This document shows, piece by piece, positions 9,372 to 18,192 of a stretch of DNA of 64,000 nt. Each line of letters opens with the position of its first letter. The stretch's first letter is position 1. The notes under the pieces are model-generated. The model had not been told where the DNA came from, did not search any database, and saw nothing but the letters and a program-made list of their open reading frames with translations. The position numbers were made by a program, and so were the translations under genes. Origin of the DNA: Labrenzia sp. VG12 (GTDB lineage: Bacteria; Pseudomonadota; Alphaproteobacteria; Rhizobiales; Stappiaceae); the NCBI RefSeq assembly GCF_002237595.1, contig NZ_CP022529.1:1736001-1800000 (forward strand), written 5' to 3'.

Positions 9372-9998
9372 TTACCTCTTCATTTCATAGCGGACTTTCC
9401 CGTCTGCGGTCGTAACCCTGCTGAAGAGCGCGACCGCATCTTCCGGCGGCCCTCCATACGAGATCGCGGGACCACCTGAGGGCTGGCTCGGGACGAACCG
9501 CTGAGTGTCCTGCCCGGACAGTTCCGGGGTCAGCAGGAGTTCTGCCGTCGCCGTTCCGAAATAGGCGCCGTCATTGCGGATCATTGTGGAAATACGCTCC
9601 ACCGTGGAGGCCGGATCCCTGCGCCCCCTCGTAACAAGACTGACATCGGACCGGATGGCCCCCATGCGTTGATCCATTTTTGAAAGCCTGTGCTGAACGC
9701 CGTTGTTCATGATGTCCACGCGCGCCAGTATCCGCTTCTCGAACTCCTGCAAGCCCGCGAGCTCTTTTCTGACCGCGTTCAGTTCGGAATTGAGCGACCA
9801 GGACAGAAACAACCCGCCAAACAGCAGCAGGGCAAGCACGATGGAAACGACGTTCAGCGCGATCACGACGCGGATCTGGCTGAAGCGGGTATTATCCTGC
9901 CCTGCCGGATCCTCGGCCGAAACCCCGGACCGGACCAGCCTGGACAGGCTGCGGCTCCTGACAATGGTGAAGTCCGGGGGGATCGCGCTGTGTTTCAT
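9372..9998 (-). CDS. Single-pass membrane protein of the secretin cluster
   Basis: A 208-residue protein with a cytoplasmic N-terminus of about 45 residues, one strong membrane helix ('VVIALNVVSIVLALLLFGGLFL') and a periplasmic region that begins with a coiled-coil-like stretch ('SELNAVRKELAGLQEFEKRI'). No family recognised. Its ATG abuts the stop codon of the TPR gene (zero-base gap), so the two are surely co-transcribed. The bitopic topology with a coiled coil recalls inner-membrane assembly-platform accessory proteins, but this is only an analogy. Confidence 0.65.
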   Translation of the reverse strand: MKHSAIPPDFTIVRSRSLSRLVRSGVSAEDPAGQDNTRFSQIRVVIALNVVSIVLALLLFGGLFLSWSLNSELNAVRKELAGLQEFEKRILARVDIMNNGVQHRLSKMDQRMGAIRSDVSLVTRGRRDPASTVERISTMIRNDGAYFGTATAELLLTPELSGQDTQRFVPSQPSGGPAISYGGPPEDAVALFSRVTTADGKVRYEMKR

Positions 9999-10511
9999 TC
10001 ATCCCCGCTTCGCAAACGACACACTGTTACCCAACAGCTGCAGATTGTTTACTGTGGTCTGATTGTTCGGATCGAGTTCGTAGGCCTTCAGAAAATAGCG
10101 ACGTGCAGCCACGAGATTGCCGCGCAGAAGATAGGAATAGCCGACATTGTTCAGATATTCGGGACGGCCGGGGATCATTCCCGCAAGAACCCTGTAGCCC
10201 TGATCTGCACTGTCGAAGCGCCCGACCATGTCGGCAGATGCCGCAAAACCGATCCACGCCACCGGATCCTTGGGATAAACAGCGACTGCCTTTCTGTAGA
10301 TCGAATAGGCCTTTCCGTAGTTCTTCGCCTTGAACTGGACCTGCCCCTGCTTCAGCAATTCGTCATCTCGATAATAGGAGACATCCGACAGATCGTCGTT
10401 CGTGAAGGCCTTGTCACCGTAAGTCGAAAGGTCGCCCAGGTTATCCGACTGACAGCCGCTCAGGATGATGAGCAGCGCTGCAACGAGCGGGACCTTTTGA
10501 CTGAGCGACAT
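9999..10511 (-). CDS. TPR lipoprotein, TadD-like
   Basis: A 170-residue lipoprotein: signal peptide with lipobox ('LLIILSGC') followed by tetratricopeptide repeats ('GQVQFKAKNYGKAYSIYRKA', 'EYLNNVGYSYLLRGNLVAAR'). TadD proteins have this design and help assemble the Tad secretin. First gene of the minus-strand cluster, directly ahead of the membrane protein gene. The family assignment rests on the lipobox, TPR content and location next to cpaC and cpaB. Confidence 0.75.
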   Translation of the reverse strand: MSLSQKVPLVAALLIILSGCQSDNLGDLSTYGDKAFTNDDLSDVSYYRDDELLKQGQVQFKAKNYGKAYSIYRKAVAVYPKDPVAWIGFAASADMVGRFDSADQGYRVLAGMIPGRPEYLNNVGYSYLLRGNLVAARRYFLKAYELDPNNQTTVNNLQLLGNSVSFAKRG

Positions 10512-11130
10512 CTACTTTTACCCTGACTATCCACTCAAGACACAAACGGAAACAGACACTCCGCAGAATTCACAGTAATTAAATTCCACTTCATAGCAAT
10601 TAATAACTATCGATCAAAAATATTAAATATTGGCAAAAAATTTTAATAGATAAAATTACCTATTGCGCCTCCGTCATTCTAACAATATCAAAGATTGCCA
10701 AACAAATACCCCCCTTTCTACTTTAGATTGTCTTTCGCAAGTCCATACACCAGGATTATTCCATGTAAAATCAGCACCTTGACTGAATGCCCGAACTTGA
10801 ACGGGTCAATGGTCTCACGGAGACTGGTTCTGCCCCAACAGCACAACCGGTCACCGTTGGAGCCGCGTGGCCAGGCCGTATATTTTGTCTTGCCGCACCA
10901 TTCCAGCGCCTATGAACGCCGTCGAAACCTTCGCGGGCAAGAACGCATCATCCCAGGAAGAGGTCTCGTTGCTGCAGCACCGGACCAGGACGCGCGCCTT
11001 TCACAAAATGACTGAAAGCAATACGGCGCCCGGGGCAAGGGCAAAGTCCGAATGAAGACTGCCCACCGATCAAAGATTTTGGCAGGGCATGTTTTCAAAT
11101 GCTGCCAGCAAAGGGCCTGATCGCTGTCTT
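10512..11130. promoter_or_regulatory. AT-rich upstream region of the TPR/secretin cluster
   Basis: 619 bases without a credible gene. From about 10555 to 10730 the sequence is strongly AT-rich with short palindromes such as AATATTAAATATT, in sharp contrast to the flanks. It lies immediately upstream of the first gene of the secretin cluster and probably contains its promoter; AT-rich patches of this type are targets of silencers such as MucR/Ros in alphaproteobacteria. The part from 10731 to 11130 shows nothing further. Confidence 0.4.
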
Positions 11131-11400
11131 CTACTCCACGCCGCCCATATACTTGGCCTGGTCGATCAGCTGCTGGCACTTCGTCTCGTTGCCCGCTTTC
11201 CGTTCCTTGTTGGCTTCCTGAAGCAGCGCGCGCATCTTTTCTGCCGTGGTGATGTCGATGCCCTCGCGCTGATGGTGATCGACCGCATGTTCCACCTTGC
11301 TGATATCCTTGCTACACTGCGTAGCGGCGGTGGTGGGGGCCGCCACCAGACTGAGCGCAAAAACGGCCAGGCCAGTCCGGATCAAACGACTGATGCGCAT
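11131..11400 (-). CDS. Small secreted protein downstream of cyoABCD
   Basis: An 89-residue protein with a signal peptide ('LIRTGLAVFALSLVAAPTTA') and a mature part of about 65 residues containing two Cys and a His-rich 'VEHAVDHHQREG' helix. A strong ribosome site (AAAGGAG) precedes the ATG at 11400. It starts 71 bases after cyoD on the same strand, so it may be the last gene of the oxidase operon. The family is unknown to me; two Cys could form a disulfide in the periplasm. Confidence 0.6.
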   Translation of the reverse strand: MRISRLIRTGLAVFALSLVAAPTTAATQCSKDISKVEHAVDHHQREGIDITTAEKMRALLQEANKERKAGNETKCQQLIDQAKYMGGVE

Positions 11401-11471
11401 GGGATCTCCTTTAGCTGCTGCGCGGCGAAGGTACCGAAGGCGTATGAAGCCTGCCCTCTCCTGAACTCTCT

Positions 11472-11777
11472 CTACATCATCCGATGGTGCAGATCCGTCA
11501 TGATCCAGAGGCTGCCGCCGACCATGATGAAGATCAGAACCGCTGCAAATCCCAGAAAAAAGACATTTTCGACTGGCGTCGATTTGAGGTCGAGGTGAAG
11601 AAAATAGACGAGGTGCACGATGACCTGCATCACCGCACCAGCAGCAATGACCGCATAGGCTGGCGGTCCGGTCAGCAGCCCGGCACCGACGACCGTGAAG
11701 GGAATGGCCGTCAGGATCACCGCAAGGGCAAATCCGATGATGTAACGGGCGGCCGGCCGATCGGCAAATCTGTGCAT
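11472..11777 (-). CDS. cyoD: Cytochrome o ubiquinol oxidase subunit IV
   Basis: Small membrane subunit of the bo3-type quinol oxidase. The 101 residues form three hydrophobic helices, and the conserved 'VHLVYFLHLDLKS' segment of the CyoD/COX4 family is present around residues 54-66. Starts 10 bases downstream of cyoC, so it is co-transcribed with it. Length fits the family (E. coli CyoD is 109). Confidence 0.9.
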   Translation of the reverse strand: MHRFADRPAARYIIGFALAVILTAIPFTVVGAGLLTGPPAYAVIAAGAVMQVIVHLVYFLHLDLKSTPVENVFFLGFAAVLIFIMVGGSLWIMTDLHHRMM

Positions 11778-11787
11778 GACTTTGCTC

Positions 11788-12381
11788 CTACATCACGCCG
11801 GGCAGGTAAACGACCGAGAAGATCCCGATCCAGACAATATCGAGAAAGTGCCAGAACAGCCCCAACCGGAAGACCCGGGAACGCACCGGCTGAGTGAGGC
11901 CCTTGACCTGGATCTGGCCAATCATCACCACGATGCCGAGGCAGCCGAAGGCGACATGCAAACCATGGGTGCCGATCAGCGTGTAAAAGGCCGACAGGAA
12001 CCCGGACACATCCGGCCCCGCCCCCTTGGCGATCATGCCCTGAAACTCGACCATCTCCATGGCCAGGAACCCAAGGCCGAGCAGCAGCGTCACGATCAGC
12101 CAGCGCACCACGTGGGTCTGGTTCCCCGCCCTTTGGGCGATCGACGCAAAGCCGAAGGTGAGACTGGAAATCAGCAGAAGCGCCGTTTCCCCGGCCGTGT
12201 GCCGCAGGTCGAACAATTCATTGGAGGTCGGCCCGGCGGCGGAGTTCTTAGACAGAACCACATAGGTCGCAAACAGCAACGCAAAAATGATTGCGTCGGT
12301 CATCAGGTAAATCCAGAAGCCGAATTCCCGGGCTTCCAGCGACTTCTTCTCTTCTTCTTCCAGAACGGCTGATACGGACAT
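11788..12381 (-). CDS. cyoC: Cytochrome o ubiquinol oxidase subunit III
   Basis: A 197-residue membrane protein of the COX3 family with five hydrophobic segments; typical motifs include 'FGFWIYLMTDAIIF' near the N-terminus, 'GTHGLHVAFG' and 'FWHFLDIVWIGIF' near the C-terminus. The ATG at 12381 is chosen over one 15 bases upstream because it gives the usual short acidic N-terminus, and this places it 11 bases after the end of cyoB. Confidence 0.9.
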   Translation of the reverse strand: MSVSAVLEEEEKKSLEAREFGFWIYLMTDAIIFALLFATYVVLSKNSAAGPTSNELFDLRHTAGETALLLISSLTFGFASIAQRAGNQTHVVRWLIVTLLLGLGFLAMEMVEFQGMIAKGAGPDVSGFLSAFYTLIGTHGLHVAFGCLGIVVMIGQIQVKGLTQPVRSRVFRLGLFWHFLDIVWIGIFSVVYLPGVM

Positions 12382-12392
12382 CCGGCCTCTCC

Positions 12393-14432
12393 TCAAACCG
12401 ATCCGGGCAGCGGTGCGCCGGAGGCGGCCCCGCGTGGCACGAATTCACGCATGTCGTGCATGTCCGCCGGCGAGATCTGCGCCAGCCTTGCCTGCTCGAT
12501 CTTTGCCACGTCGGCGGCGGGCAGTACATATTCGGAATTGTCGTCCGACGCCCTGATGCCGACGCAGATCAGCGACAGGACAAAACAGAGCGCAACCAGC
12601 CACCAGATATACCAGACAAAGGCAAAGCCGAGACCGAAGGCCAGCGCACCGAGCACCGGCCCGATCCAGGTGTTTTTTGGCATGACAATGTCTTCATAAC
12701 TTGCCGGCGGCAGGTAGGCTTCCCCGCGGATTTTCATGTCGTGAAACGCATCCAGATCCCGCACCTCGGGCAGAACTGCGAAATTATAGGGCGCGGGCGG
12801 CGACGACGTTGCCCATTCCAGGGTGCGGCCGTTCCAGGGATCACCGGTGACGTCCCGGGCCGAGCCCCAGTTGCGGGCAGAGACAATCAGCTGGACCGCA
12901 ATGCAGACGATGCCGATCAGCACACAGACCGCGCCCAGCGCGGCCACCACAAGGTAGGGCTGCCAGTTCGGGTCGGCATAGTGCTCCATCCTCCGGCTCA
13001 TGCCCATGAAACCGAGCACGTAAAGCGGCATGAAGGCGAGATAGAAGCCGATGATCCAGAACCAGAACGAGCGCAGCCCCCATTTGACGTCAAGCTTGAA
13101 GCCGAAGGCCTTGGGGAACCAGTAGTTCATGCCGGCGAAATAGCCGAACAGGGCGCCGGGGATCAGCATGTTGTGAAAATGCGCGACCAGGAAGGTTGAA
13201 TTGTGCATCAGATAGTCGGCGGGCGGCAGCGCCAGCAGCACGCCGGTGACACCACCAATGACGAAGGTCACCATGAAACCGATGGTGAACACCATGGACG
13301 GGTGATACTCGATCCGCCCCCTGAACATCGTGAACAGCCAGTCGAAGATTTTCACGCCCGTCGGCACTGCGATGATCATCGTGGCGATGCCGAAGACCGC
13401 GTTCACATTGGCCGAGGAGCCCATGGTGAAAAAGTGATGCAGCCAGACGGTGAAGGACAGAAGCGCGATACAGGCCGTGGCATAGACAAGTGAGGCATAG
13501 CCGAAAAGGCGTTTGCGCGAGAAGGTCGCGACCACTTCGGAAAAGATGCCGAAAGCCGGCAGGATCAGGATGTAGACTTCCGGGTGACCCCAGATCCAGA
13601 GCAGATTGGCGTACATCATCATGTTGCCGCCATCGCCATTGGTGAAGAAGTGGAAGCCGAGCGTCCGGTCCAGCGTCAGCTGGGCGGCAACAACGGTCAG
13701 CGCCGGAAAGGCAAAGGCGATCAGGATAGAAATGCACAGCGCCGTCCAGGTGAACAGCGGCATGCGCATGAAGGTCATGCCCGGACAGCGGTTCTTGACG
13801 ATGGTGACAATGAAATTGATGCCCGACAGCGTCGAGCCGACACCGCTGACGATCAGGGCCCAGAGCCAGTAATCGACGCCGACACCGGGACTGTATTCGA
13901 TGCCGGAATACGGGGGATAACCCGTCCAGCCGGCCTGCGAGAACTTGCCGATCACCAGCGACACCAGCACCAGCGCGGCCCCGGCAGCGGTCATCCACAA
14001 ACTGACGGAGTTCAGAAAGGGAAAGGCAACATCGCGGGCACCGATCTGCTGCGGCACGATGATGTTGATCAGACCGGTCAGGAACGGCATCGCCACGAAG
14101 AAGATCATGATCGTGCCGTGGGACGAGAAGATCTGTTCAAAATGCTCCGGCGGCAGATAGCCCTCGCTGTTGAGCGCAATCGCCTGCTGGGCTCGCATCA
14201 TGATGGCGTCAACGAACCCGCGCACCAGCATGACCAGTGCCAGCACCACATACATGATGCCGATCTTCTTGTGATCGACGCTGGTCAGCCAGTCGGTCCA
14301 GAGCACCTTCCAGGCGCGCAGATACGTTATCAGCAGAAAGACGACGACACCGCCGCCCACCGTGACAAGCGCGCCGCCCATGGCCACCCAGGAATAGAAC
14401 GGCAGGGCATCGATGGTCAGACGTCCCAGCAT
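12393..14432 (-). CDS. cyoB: Cytochrome o ubiquinol oxidase subunit I
   Basis: Catalytic haem-copper subunit, 679 residues, about 15 membrane helices. It carries the hallmark motifs: 'FSSHGTIMIFF' (low-spin haem His), 'WGHPEVYILILP' with the His-Tyr pair of the CuB site, 'VAHFHNML' near the haem ligands, and the QxxxR/D-type quinol oxidase N-terminal helix. The reading frame is open far upstream (to 15500), but the real start is the ATG at 14432, which overlaps the cyoA stop as TAATG and matches the family N-terminus. Confidence 0.95.
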   Translation of the reverse strand: MLGRLTIDALPFYSWVAMGGALVTVGGGVVVFLLITYLRAWKVLWTDWLTSVDHKKIGIMYVVLALVMLVRGFVDAIMMRAQQAIALNSEGYLPPEHFEQIFSSHGTIMIFFVAMPFLTGLINIIVPQQIGARDVAFPFLNSVSLWMTAAGAALVLVSLVIGKFSQAGWTGYPPYSGIEYSPGVGVDYWLWALIVSGVGSTLSGINFIVTIVKNRCPGMTFMRMPLFTWTALCISILIAFAFPALTVVAAQLTLDRTLGFHFFTNGDGGNMMMYANLLWIWGHPEVYILILPAFGIFSEVVATFSRKRLFGYASLVYATACIALLSFTVWLHHFFTMGSSANVNAVFGIATMIIAVPTGVKIFDWLFTMFRGRIEYHPSMVFTIGFMVTFVIGGVTGVLLALPPADYLMHNSTFLVAHFHNMLIPGALFGYFAGMNYWFPKAFGFKLDVKWGLRSFWFWIIGFYLAFMPLYVLGFMGMSRRMEHYADPNWQPYLVVAALGAVCVLIGIVCIAVQLIVSARNWGSARDVTGDPWNGRTLEWATSSPPAPYNFAVLPEVRDLDAFHDMKIRGEAYLPPASYEDIVMPKNTWIGPVLGALAFGLGFAFVWYIWWLVALCFVLSLICVGIRASDDNSEYVLPAADVAKIEQARLAQISPADMHDMREFVPRGAASGAPLPGSV

Positions 14433-15355
14433 TATGAATCCCCCTCGCCGTCGGCATGGCCCTGATGAGCCGGCGCTGAGACCGGCGCATATTTTTTCAA
14501 GATCGTCTTGAAGAGGTCCGTCTCGTAGCTGCTGTAATAAGTAACCGGATCGGCGATGCTCTGCTTGTGCAGCTCCGCGTAGGTGGCCGCATCCAGAGAA
14601 GAACCGCTGCCACCAGCCTTGCCACTCCAGGCCTTGAAGTCGGCCTCGCTCATGGCATGGGCCTTGAAATGCTGGTCGGAAAAGCCGTCTCCGGAATACA
14701 TGGTGTTGCGGCCCATGAAGACGCCCGGCTCGTCGGCAATCAGGTTGAGCTCGGAGCGCATGCCGGCCATGGCATAAATCTGACCGCCAAGGGCCGGGAT
14801 CATCAGCGAATTCATCACCGTGTCGGATGTAATTTCGATGCTGAGCGGCCGATCGGCTGGAAAGGCCAGTTCGTTGAGACTGGCAGTGCCCAGTTCCGGG
14901 TAGAGAAACAGCCACTTCCAGTCGAGTGCGATGGCCTGAACCTTGAATTCGGGCTTGTCGGAAGTGAGCGCCTTGTAAGGATCGAGCCGGTGAGTCGATT
15001 CCCAGACCAGGGTGCCGATGGCGATCACGATGGCCGCGGGCACCAGCCAGACAACGGCCTCGATGGTCCAAGAGCCTTCCCAGTCGGGCGTATAGGCCGC
15101 GCCGTTTTCGCGGCGCCGGTAGCGCCAGGCAAAGACCAGCGTGAGAAGGATGGCGGGTATCGCCACAATCATCATCAGCCAGAAGGCCGTGAACAGAAGG
15201 TTCCGTTCCGCCAGGGCGATAGGGCCTTTTGGATTGAGCACCGGCGCATCGGAAAGCGCACAACCGGTGAGAAGAAGACAGGAGACCAATAGAAGGCTCA
15301 GCCGCGCCACGCCATGAAGCCGTCGGGAGATAATTCCGGCAATCGCGTCCAACAT
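14432..15355 (-). CDS. cyoA: Cytochrome o ubiquinol oxidase subunit II
   Basis: First gene of the cyo operon. The 307-residue product begins with a lipobox signal peptide ('SLLLVSCLLLTGC'), then two membrane helices and a cupredoxin-like periplasmic domain ('FKVQAIALDWKWLFLYPE', 'NSLMIPALGGQIYAMAGM') without the CuA ligands, as expected for a quinol rather than cytochrome c oxidase. A strong RBS (AAAAGGAGG) lies 5 bases before the ATG. The C-terminal tail ends in a short His/Asp/Glu-rich segment. No cyoE (haem O synthase) follows in the window. Confidence 0.95.
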   Translation of the reverse strand: MLDAIAGIISRRLHGVARLSLLLVSCLLLTGCALSDAPVLNPKGPIALAERNLLFTAFWLMMIVAIPAILLTLVFAWRYRRRENGAAYTPDWEGSWTIEAVVWLVPAAIVIAIGTLVWESTHRLDPYKALTSDKPEFKVQAIALDWKWLFLYPELGTASLNELAFPADRPLSIEITSDTVMNSLMIPALGGQIYAMAGMRSELNLIADEPGVFMGRNTMYSGDGFSDQHFKAHAMSEADFKAWSGKAGGSGSSLDAATYAELHKQSIADPVTYYSSYETDLFKTILKKYAPVSAPAHQGHADGEGDS

Positions 15356-15684
15356 GGCTCCTCCTTTTCAAAGGACAGAGACAGTCAATGGATGAGCCCG
15401 ACGCGTCAGAACGAAGGACAAAGGGCTCGATGAAAATCGCTGGCGGCACTGCACCGCCTGAATCGGAATAAGTCTTGCGAGAAAGCGTAGCCGAGCCCAT
15501 CCGGCATGGAAAGCCATGTGATCAAGAAATTCAAAAGAGCCTTACCGGGGCATGTGATTTCCCCTCTCGGAAGTCTCAATTCGGTTCCCGCAGCGACCGC
15601 AGCACGGTGAACGAGGCTGGACAAGCCCAACGCAATTTGAAAGATGAAACAGGACGCTATCGACCGGGTGGGAAGGACCGAAGG
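15356..15684. other. Divergent region between cyoA and atzG
   Basis: 329 bases expected to hold the cyo and the amidase-operon promoters. Apart from the cyoA ribosome site I see no repeat, hairpin or clear promoter hexamers. Confidence 0.4.
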
Positions 15685-15870
15685 ATGCCGAAATCATTTA
15701 ACGTAAAAGAGCACGTGGCTCATATGGAAGCCGTGATGCACCTGACCATCGAGGACAATTGGCGGCCTGTGGTAGAAATGCACATCGCAGCCATCGAGAA
15801 GGCGGCCGAGCAGGTTCTGGACTTCCCGATGGACGCCGATATCGAAGCCGCGCCGGTCTTTGTGCCATGA
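15685..15870 (+). CDS. atzG: AtzG-like small subunit (DUF4089)
   Basis: A 61-residue acidic protein with the DUF4089 pattern 'IAAIEKAAEQVLDFPMDADIEAAPVF'. AtzG is the small partner that stabilises the amidase AtzE in a GatCAB-like complex, in cyanuric acid breakdown. Its stop codon overlaps the start of the amidase gene (ATGA), the usual arrangement of atzG-atzE. The ATG at 15685 is chosen because GAAGGA sits just before it and the residues upstream in the open frame are not protein-like. Confidence 0.7.
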   Translation: MPKSFNVKEHVAHMEAVMHLTIEDNWRPVVEMHIAAIEKAAEQVLDFPMDADIEAAPVFVP

Positions 15871-17279
15871 GCGGGGCGGACGACACCTTGCGCTCCTGGA
15901 CAGCGACACAAACCGCCTCAGCCGTTGCCAGCGGCGAGACCAAGGCCCTCGAAGTTGCCTATGCGGCTCTGCAGTCCATCGAAACGCTCAATCCCAAGGT
16001 CAATGCCTTCACGGATATTCTCTCCGAACGGGCGCTGCTCGAAGCACGCGCGGTGGATGACGCCCTTGCCGACGGCCGGACGCTGCCCTTGGCCGGCGTC
16101 CCCTATGCGGTCAAGAACCTTTATGACGTTGAAGGCCTGACCACGCGCGCGGGCGCCAGGATCAACCGCGAAAATCCGCCAGCAAGTGCCGATGCAACGC
16201 TCGTCCACAAGCTGAAAGAAGCCGGCGCTGTCCTCGTCGGTGCCACCCACATGGGCGAATACGCCTATGATTTCACCGGCGAAAGCGCGCATGACGGCAT
16301 CTGCCGCAATCCGCATGATCTCAGCCGCATGACCGGCGGGTCCTCCTCCGGCTCCGGCGCAGCCCTCGCAGCCGGCATGGTGCCGCTCGCCATGGGTTCG
16401 GACACGAACGGTTCGATCCGGGTGCCGGCCTCCTTCTGCGGCCTCTTCGGACTGAAGCCGACCTATGGCCGCCTTAGCCGTGCCGGTACCTATCCCTTTG
16501 TCGGCAGCCTGGATCACCTGGGGCCCTTGACCCGTTCGGCGGAAGACCTGGCGCTCATCTTCGATGTGTTGCAGGGCCCTGACCCGGCGGACCCGGCCCA
16601 GGCACCTCATCCGCAAATCGAAACCCTTGCGCATCTGGACCAGGGCATCGACCAGCTGAGGATCGCCGTCGCGGGTGGATATTTCAAGGACAAGGCCCTC
16701 CCCGAAGCCCTCAACGCAACCGATCTCGTCGCCAAGGCCCTCGGGGCCAATCTGGAAATCGATATTCCGGAAGCCGCCCGGGCACGTGCCGCGGCCTATG
16801 TGATCACCGCGGCAGAGGGCTCCAGCCTGCACTTGCAGCGGATCCGGGAACGGCCTCGGGATTTTGACCCGGAAACCCGCGACCGCTTCCTGGCCGGCAC
16901 GATGGTCCCTGCCGTCTGGCTGCAACAGGCGCAGCGGTTCCGGTCCTGGTTCCGGGATCTCTTCCGCAAGATCTTCGAAAAGGTCGACATTCTTCTGGCC
17001 CCGGCAACGCCTTTCCCGGCCCTTGCCTCCGGCACCAAGACCTTCACCATCAATGGAGAGACCATGCCGGCCCGGCCGAATATCGGGCTCTTCACCCAGC
17101 CTATTTCCTATATCGGCCTGCCGGCGGTCACCGTCCCGATCTGGCTACAGGGCGCCGGGCTGCCCATTGGTGTTCAGGTGATTGCCCCGGCCTGGCGCGA
17201 AGACCTCGCCTTGCGGGTGGCGCATCATCTTGAGGTCACAGGTGTTGCCAGGGCCCCCGTTGCAGATCTTGCCGGCTGA
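15867..17279 (+). CDS. atzE: AtzE-type amidase (amidase signature family)
   Basis: A 470-residue amidase-signature enzyme. The Ser-cisSer-Lys triad context is intact: Lys in 'YAVKNLYDVEG' near residue 78, the Ser/Gly loop 'GGSSSGSGAALAAG', and the nucleophile region 'GSDTNGSIRVPASFCG'. AtzE hydrolyses 1-carboxybiuret, but relatives act on other ureido or amide compounds, so the substrate is open. The ATG overlaps the atzG stop and the gene lies 6 bases ahead of the LysR gene, so all three are probably co-transcribed. None of the other cyanurate genes (atzD, atzF) is in the window. Confidence 0.75.
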   Translation: MSGADDTLRSWTATQTASAVASGETKALEVAYAALQSIETLNPKVNAFTDILSERALLEARAVDDALADGRTLPLAGVPYAVKNLYDVEGLTTRAGARINRENPPASADATLVHKLKEAGAVLVGATHMGEYAYDFTGESAHDGICRNPHDLSRMTGGSSSGSGAALAAGMVPLAMGSDTNGSIRVPASFCGLFGLKPTYGRLSRAGTYPFVGSLDHLGPLTRSAEDLALIFDVLQGPDPADPAQAPHPQIETLAHLDQGIDQLRIAVAGGYFKDKALPEALNATDLVAKALGANLEIDIPEAARARAAAYVITAAEGSSLHLQRIRERPRDFDPETRDRFLAGTMVPAVWLQQAQRFRSWFRDLFRKIFEKVDILLAPATPFPALASGTKTFTINGETMPARPNIGLFTQPISYIGLPAVTVPIWLQGAGLPIGVQVIAPAWREDLALRVAHHLEVTGVARAPVADLAG

Positions 17280-17285
17280 CCTTCC

Positions 17286-18179
17286 ATGGCCTCTGCTCCA
17301 CCCAAACCCAGGAACACCCTGACGCTGGTTCAGCTGCGCGCGCTGGAAGCCGTGGTGCGTACGGGCAGTTTTTCGGCCGCAGCCAAGGAGATCGGCGTTT
17401 CACAACCCTCCATCTCCAACCATGTCCAGGGCCTCGAAAGCCGCTTCAAGACCAAGCTGCTCGCCAAGGTCGGCTACAGTGTCTCCGCAACACCCGCACT
17501 TCAGGGCCTGTTGCCGCGTATCAGGGCCGTTCTGGCCCTGGTCGGTGATCTGGAAACGGAGCTTTCACACCAGCGGGCGCTCGCCTCCGGCGAACTTCGG
17601 ATCGGTTACTCGACCTATCAGCTGGCGATACCCAGGATCTCGACCTTCATGTCCAGCCATCCGGAAATCGCCATCGAAGCCCGGGCGCTTGCCACCCAGG
17701 ATATTCTCGATCTCTTCGAGGAAGGCGAGATCGACATCGGCTTCATCACCGGCCGGGAAGTTCCGGCGGGCCTCGACGGCGAACTTCTGGTCAAGAGCCG
17801 TATCGTGATTGCCGCTCCGCCCGATCACCCTCTGGCCGCTCAAGACAAGGTCACCTGGGCCGATGTCGGCAAACTCTCGTTCTTGCAGCGCGAAGGATCG
17901 TCGGGCACACGGAAAATCTTCGAGGCCGCCGCGACCATAGCCGGCCAGAAACCCAATACCATATTGGCGCTCGGGTCGTGGGGGTCCATTGCCACCCTGA
18001 TCCGCTCCGGTGTCGGCGTGGGAATCGCCATGGAAGCGGAAATCACCGATCGCGACGGCTGTATTGCGATCCAGATCGACGACCCGTCCCTGGTCGCCCA
18101 TCATTATGTGGTCTGGCACAGGGACATGGCCAATGTCGCCGCGGTCGAGGCCTTTCGCAAAAGTCTCAAGGGTGTTTGA
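17286..18179 (+). CDS. LysR-family transcriptional regulator
   Basis: A 297-residue LTTR: N-terminal winged helix ('VQLRALEAVVRTGSFSAAAKE' region, residues about 12-70, with 'SQPSISNHVQGLE') and a two-lobed effector-binding domain. It lies between the amidase and the phnW operon on the same strand. LysR regulators beside phnW commonly control 2-aminoethylphosphonate use, so that is the most likely job, but control of the amidase genes cannot be excluded. A candidate LTTR box lies 54 bases beyond its stop, upstream of phnW. Confidence 0.85.
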   Translation: MASAPPKPRNTLTLVQLRALEAVVRTGSFSAAAKEIGVSQPSISNHVQGLESRFKTKLLAKVGYSVSATPALQGLLPRIRAVLALVGDLETELSHQRALASGELRIGYSTYQLAIPRISTFMSSHPEIAIEARALATQDILDLFEEGEIDIGFITGREVPAGLDGELLVKSRIVIAAPPDHPLAAQDKVTWADVGKLSFLQREGSSGTRKIFEAAATIAGQKPNTILALGSWGSIATLIRSGVGVGIAMEAEITDRDGCIAIQIDDPSLVAHHYVVWHRDMANVAAVEAFRKSLKGV

Positions 18180-18192
18180 CACTTCGGTGTCA
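18177..18192 (+). terminator. UUCG-tetraloop hairpin at the lysR 3' end
   Basis: TGACAC-TTCG-GTGTCA forms a 6-bp stem with a very stable UUCG loop and includes the lysR stop codon. No T-tract follows, so it is more likely an mRNA 3'-end stabiliser or weak terminator that separates lysR from phnW. Confidence 0.45.

Noticed and set aside
14433..15500. Long extension of the cyoB reading frame upstream of the ATG at 14432
   Set aside because: It overlaps the whole of cyoA in another frame, is Arg/Ser-rich and not transporter-like, and the cyoA stop overlaps the cyoB ATG as TAATG, which fixes the real start.
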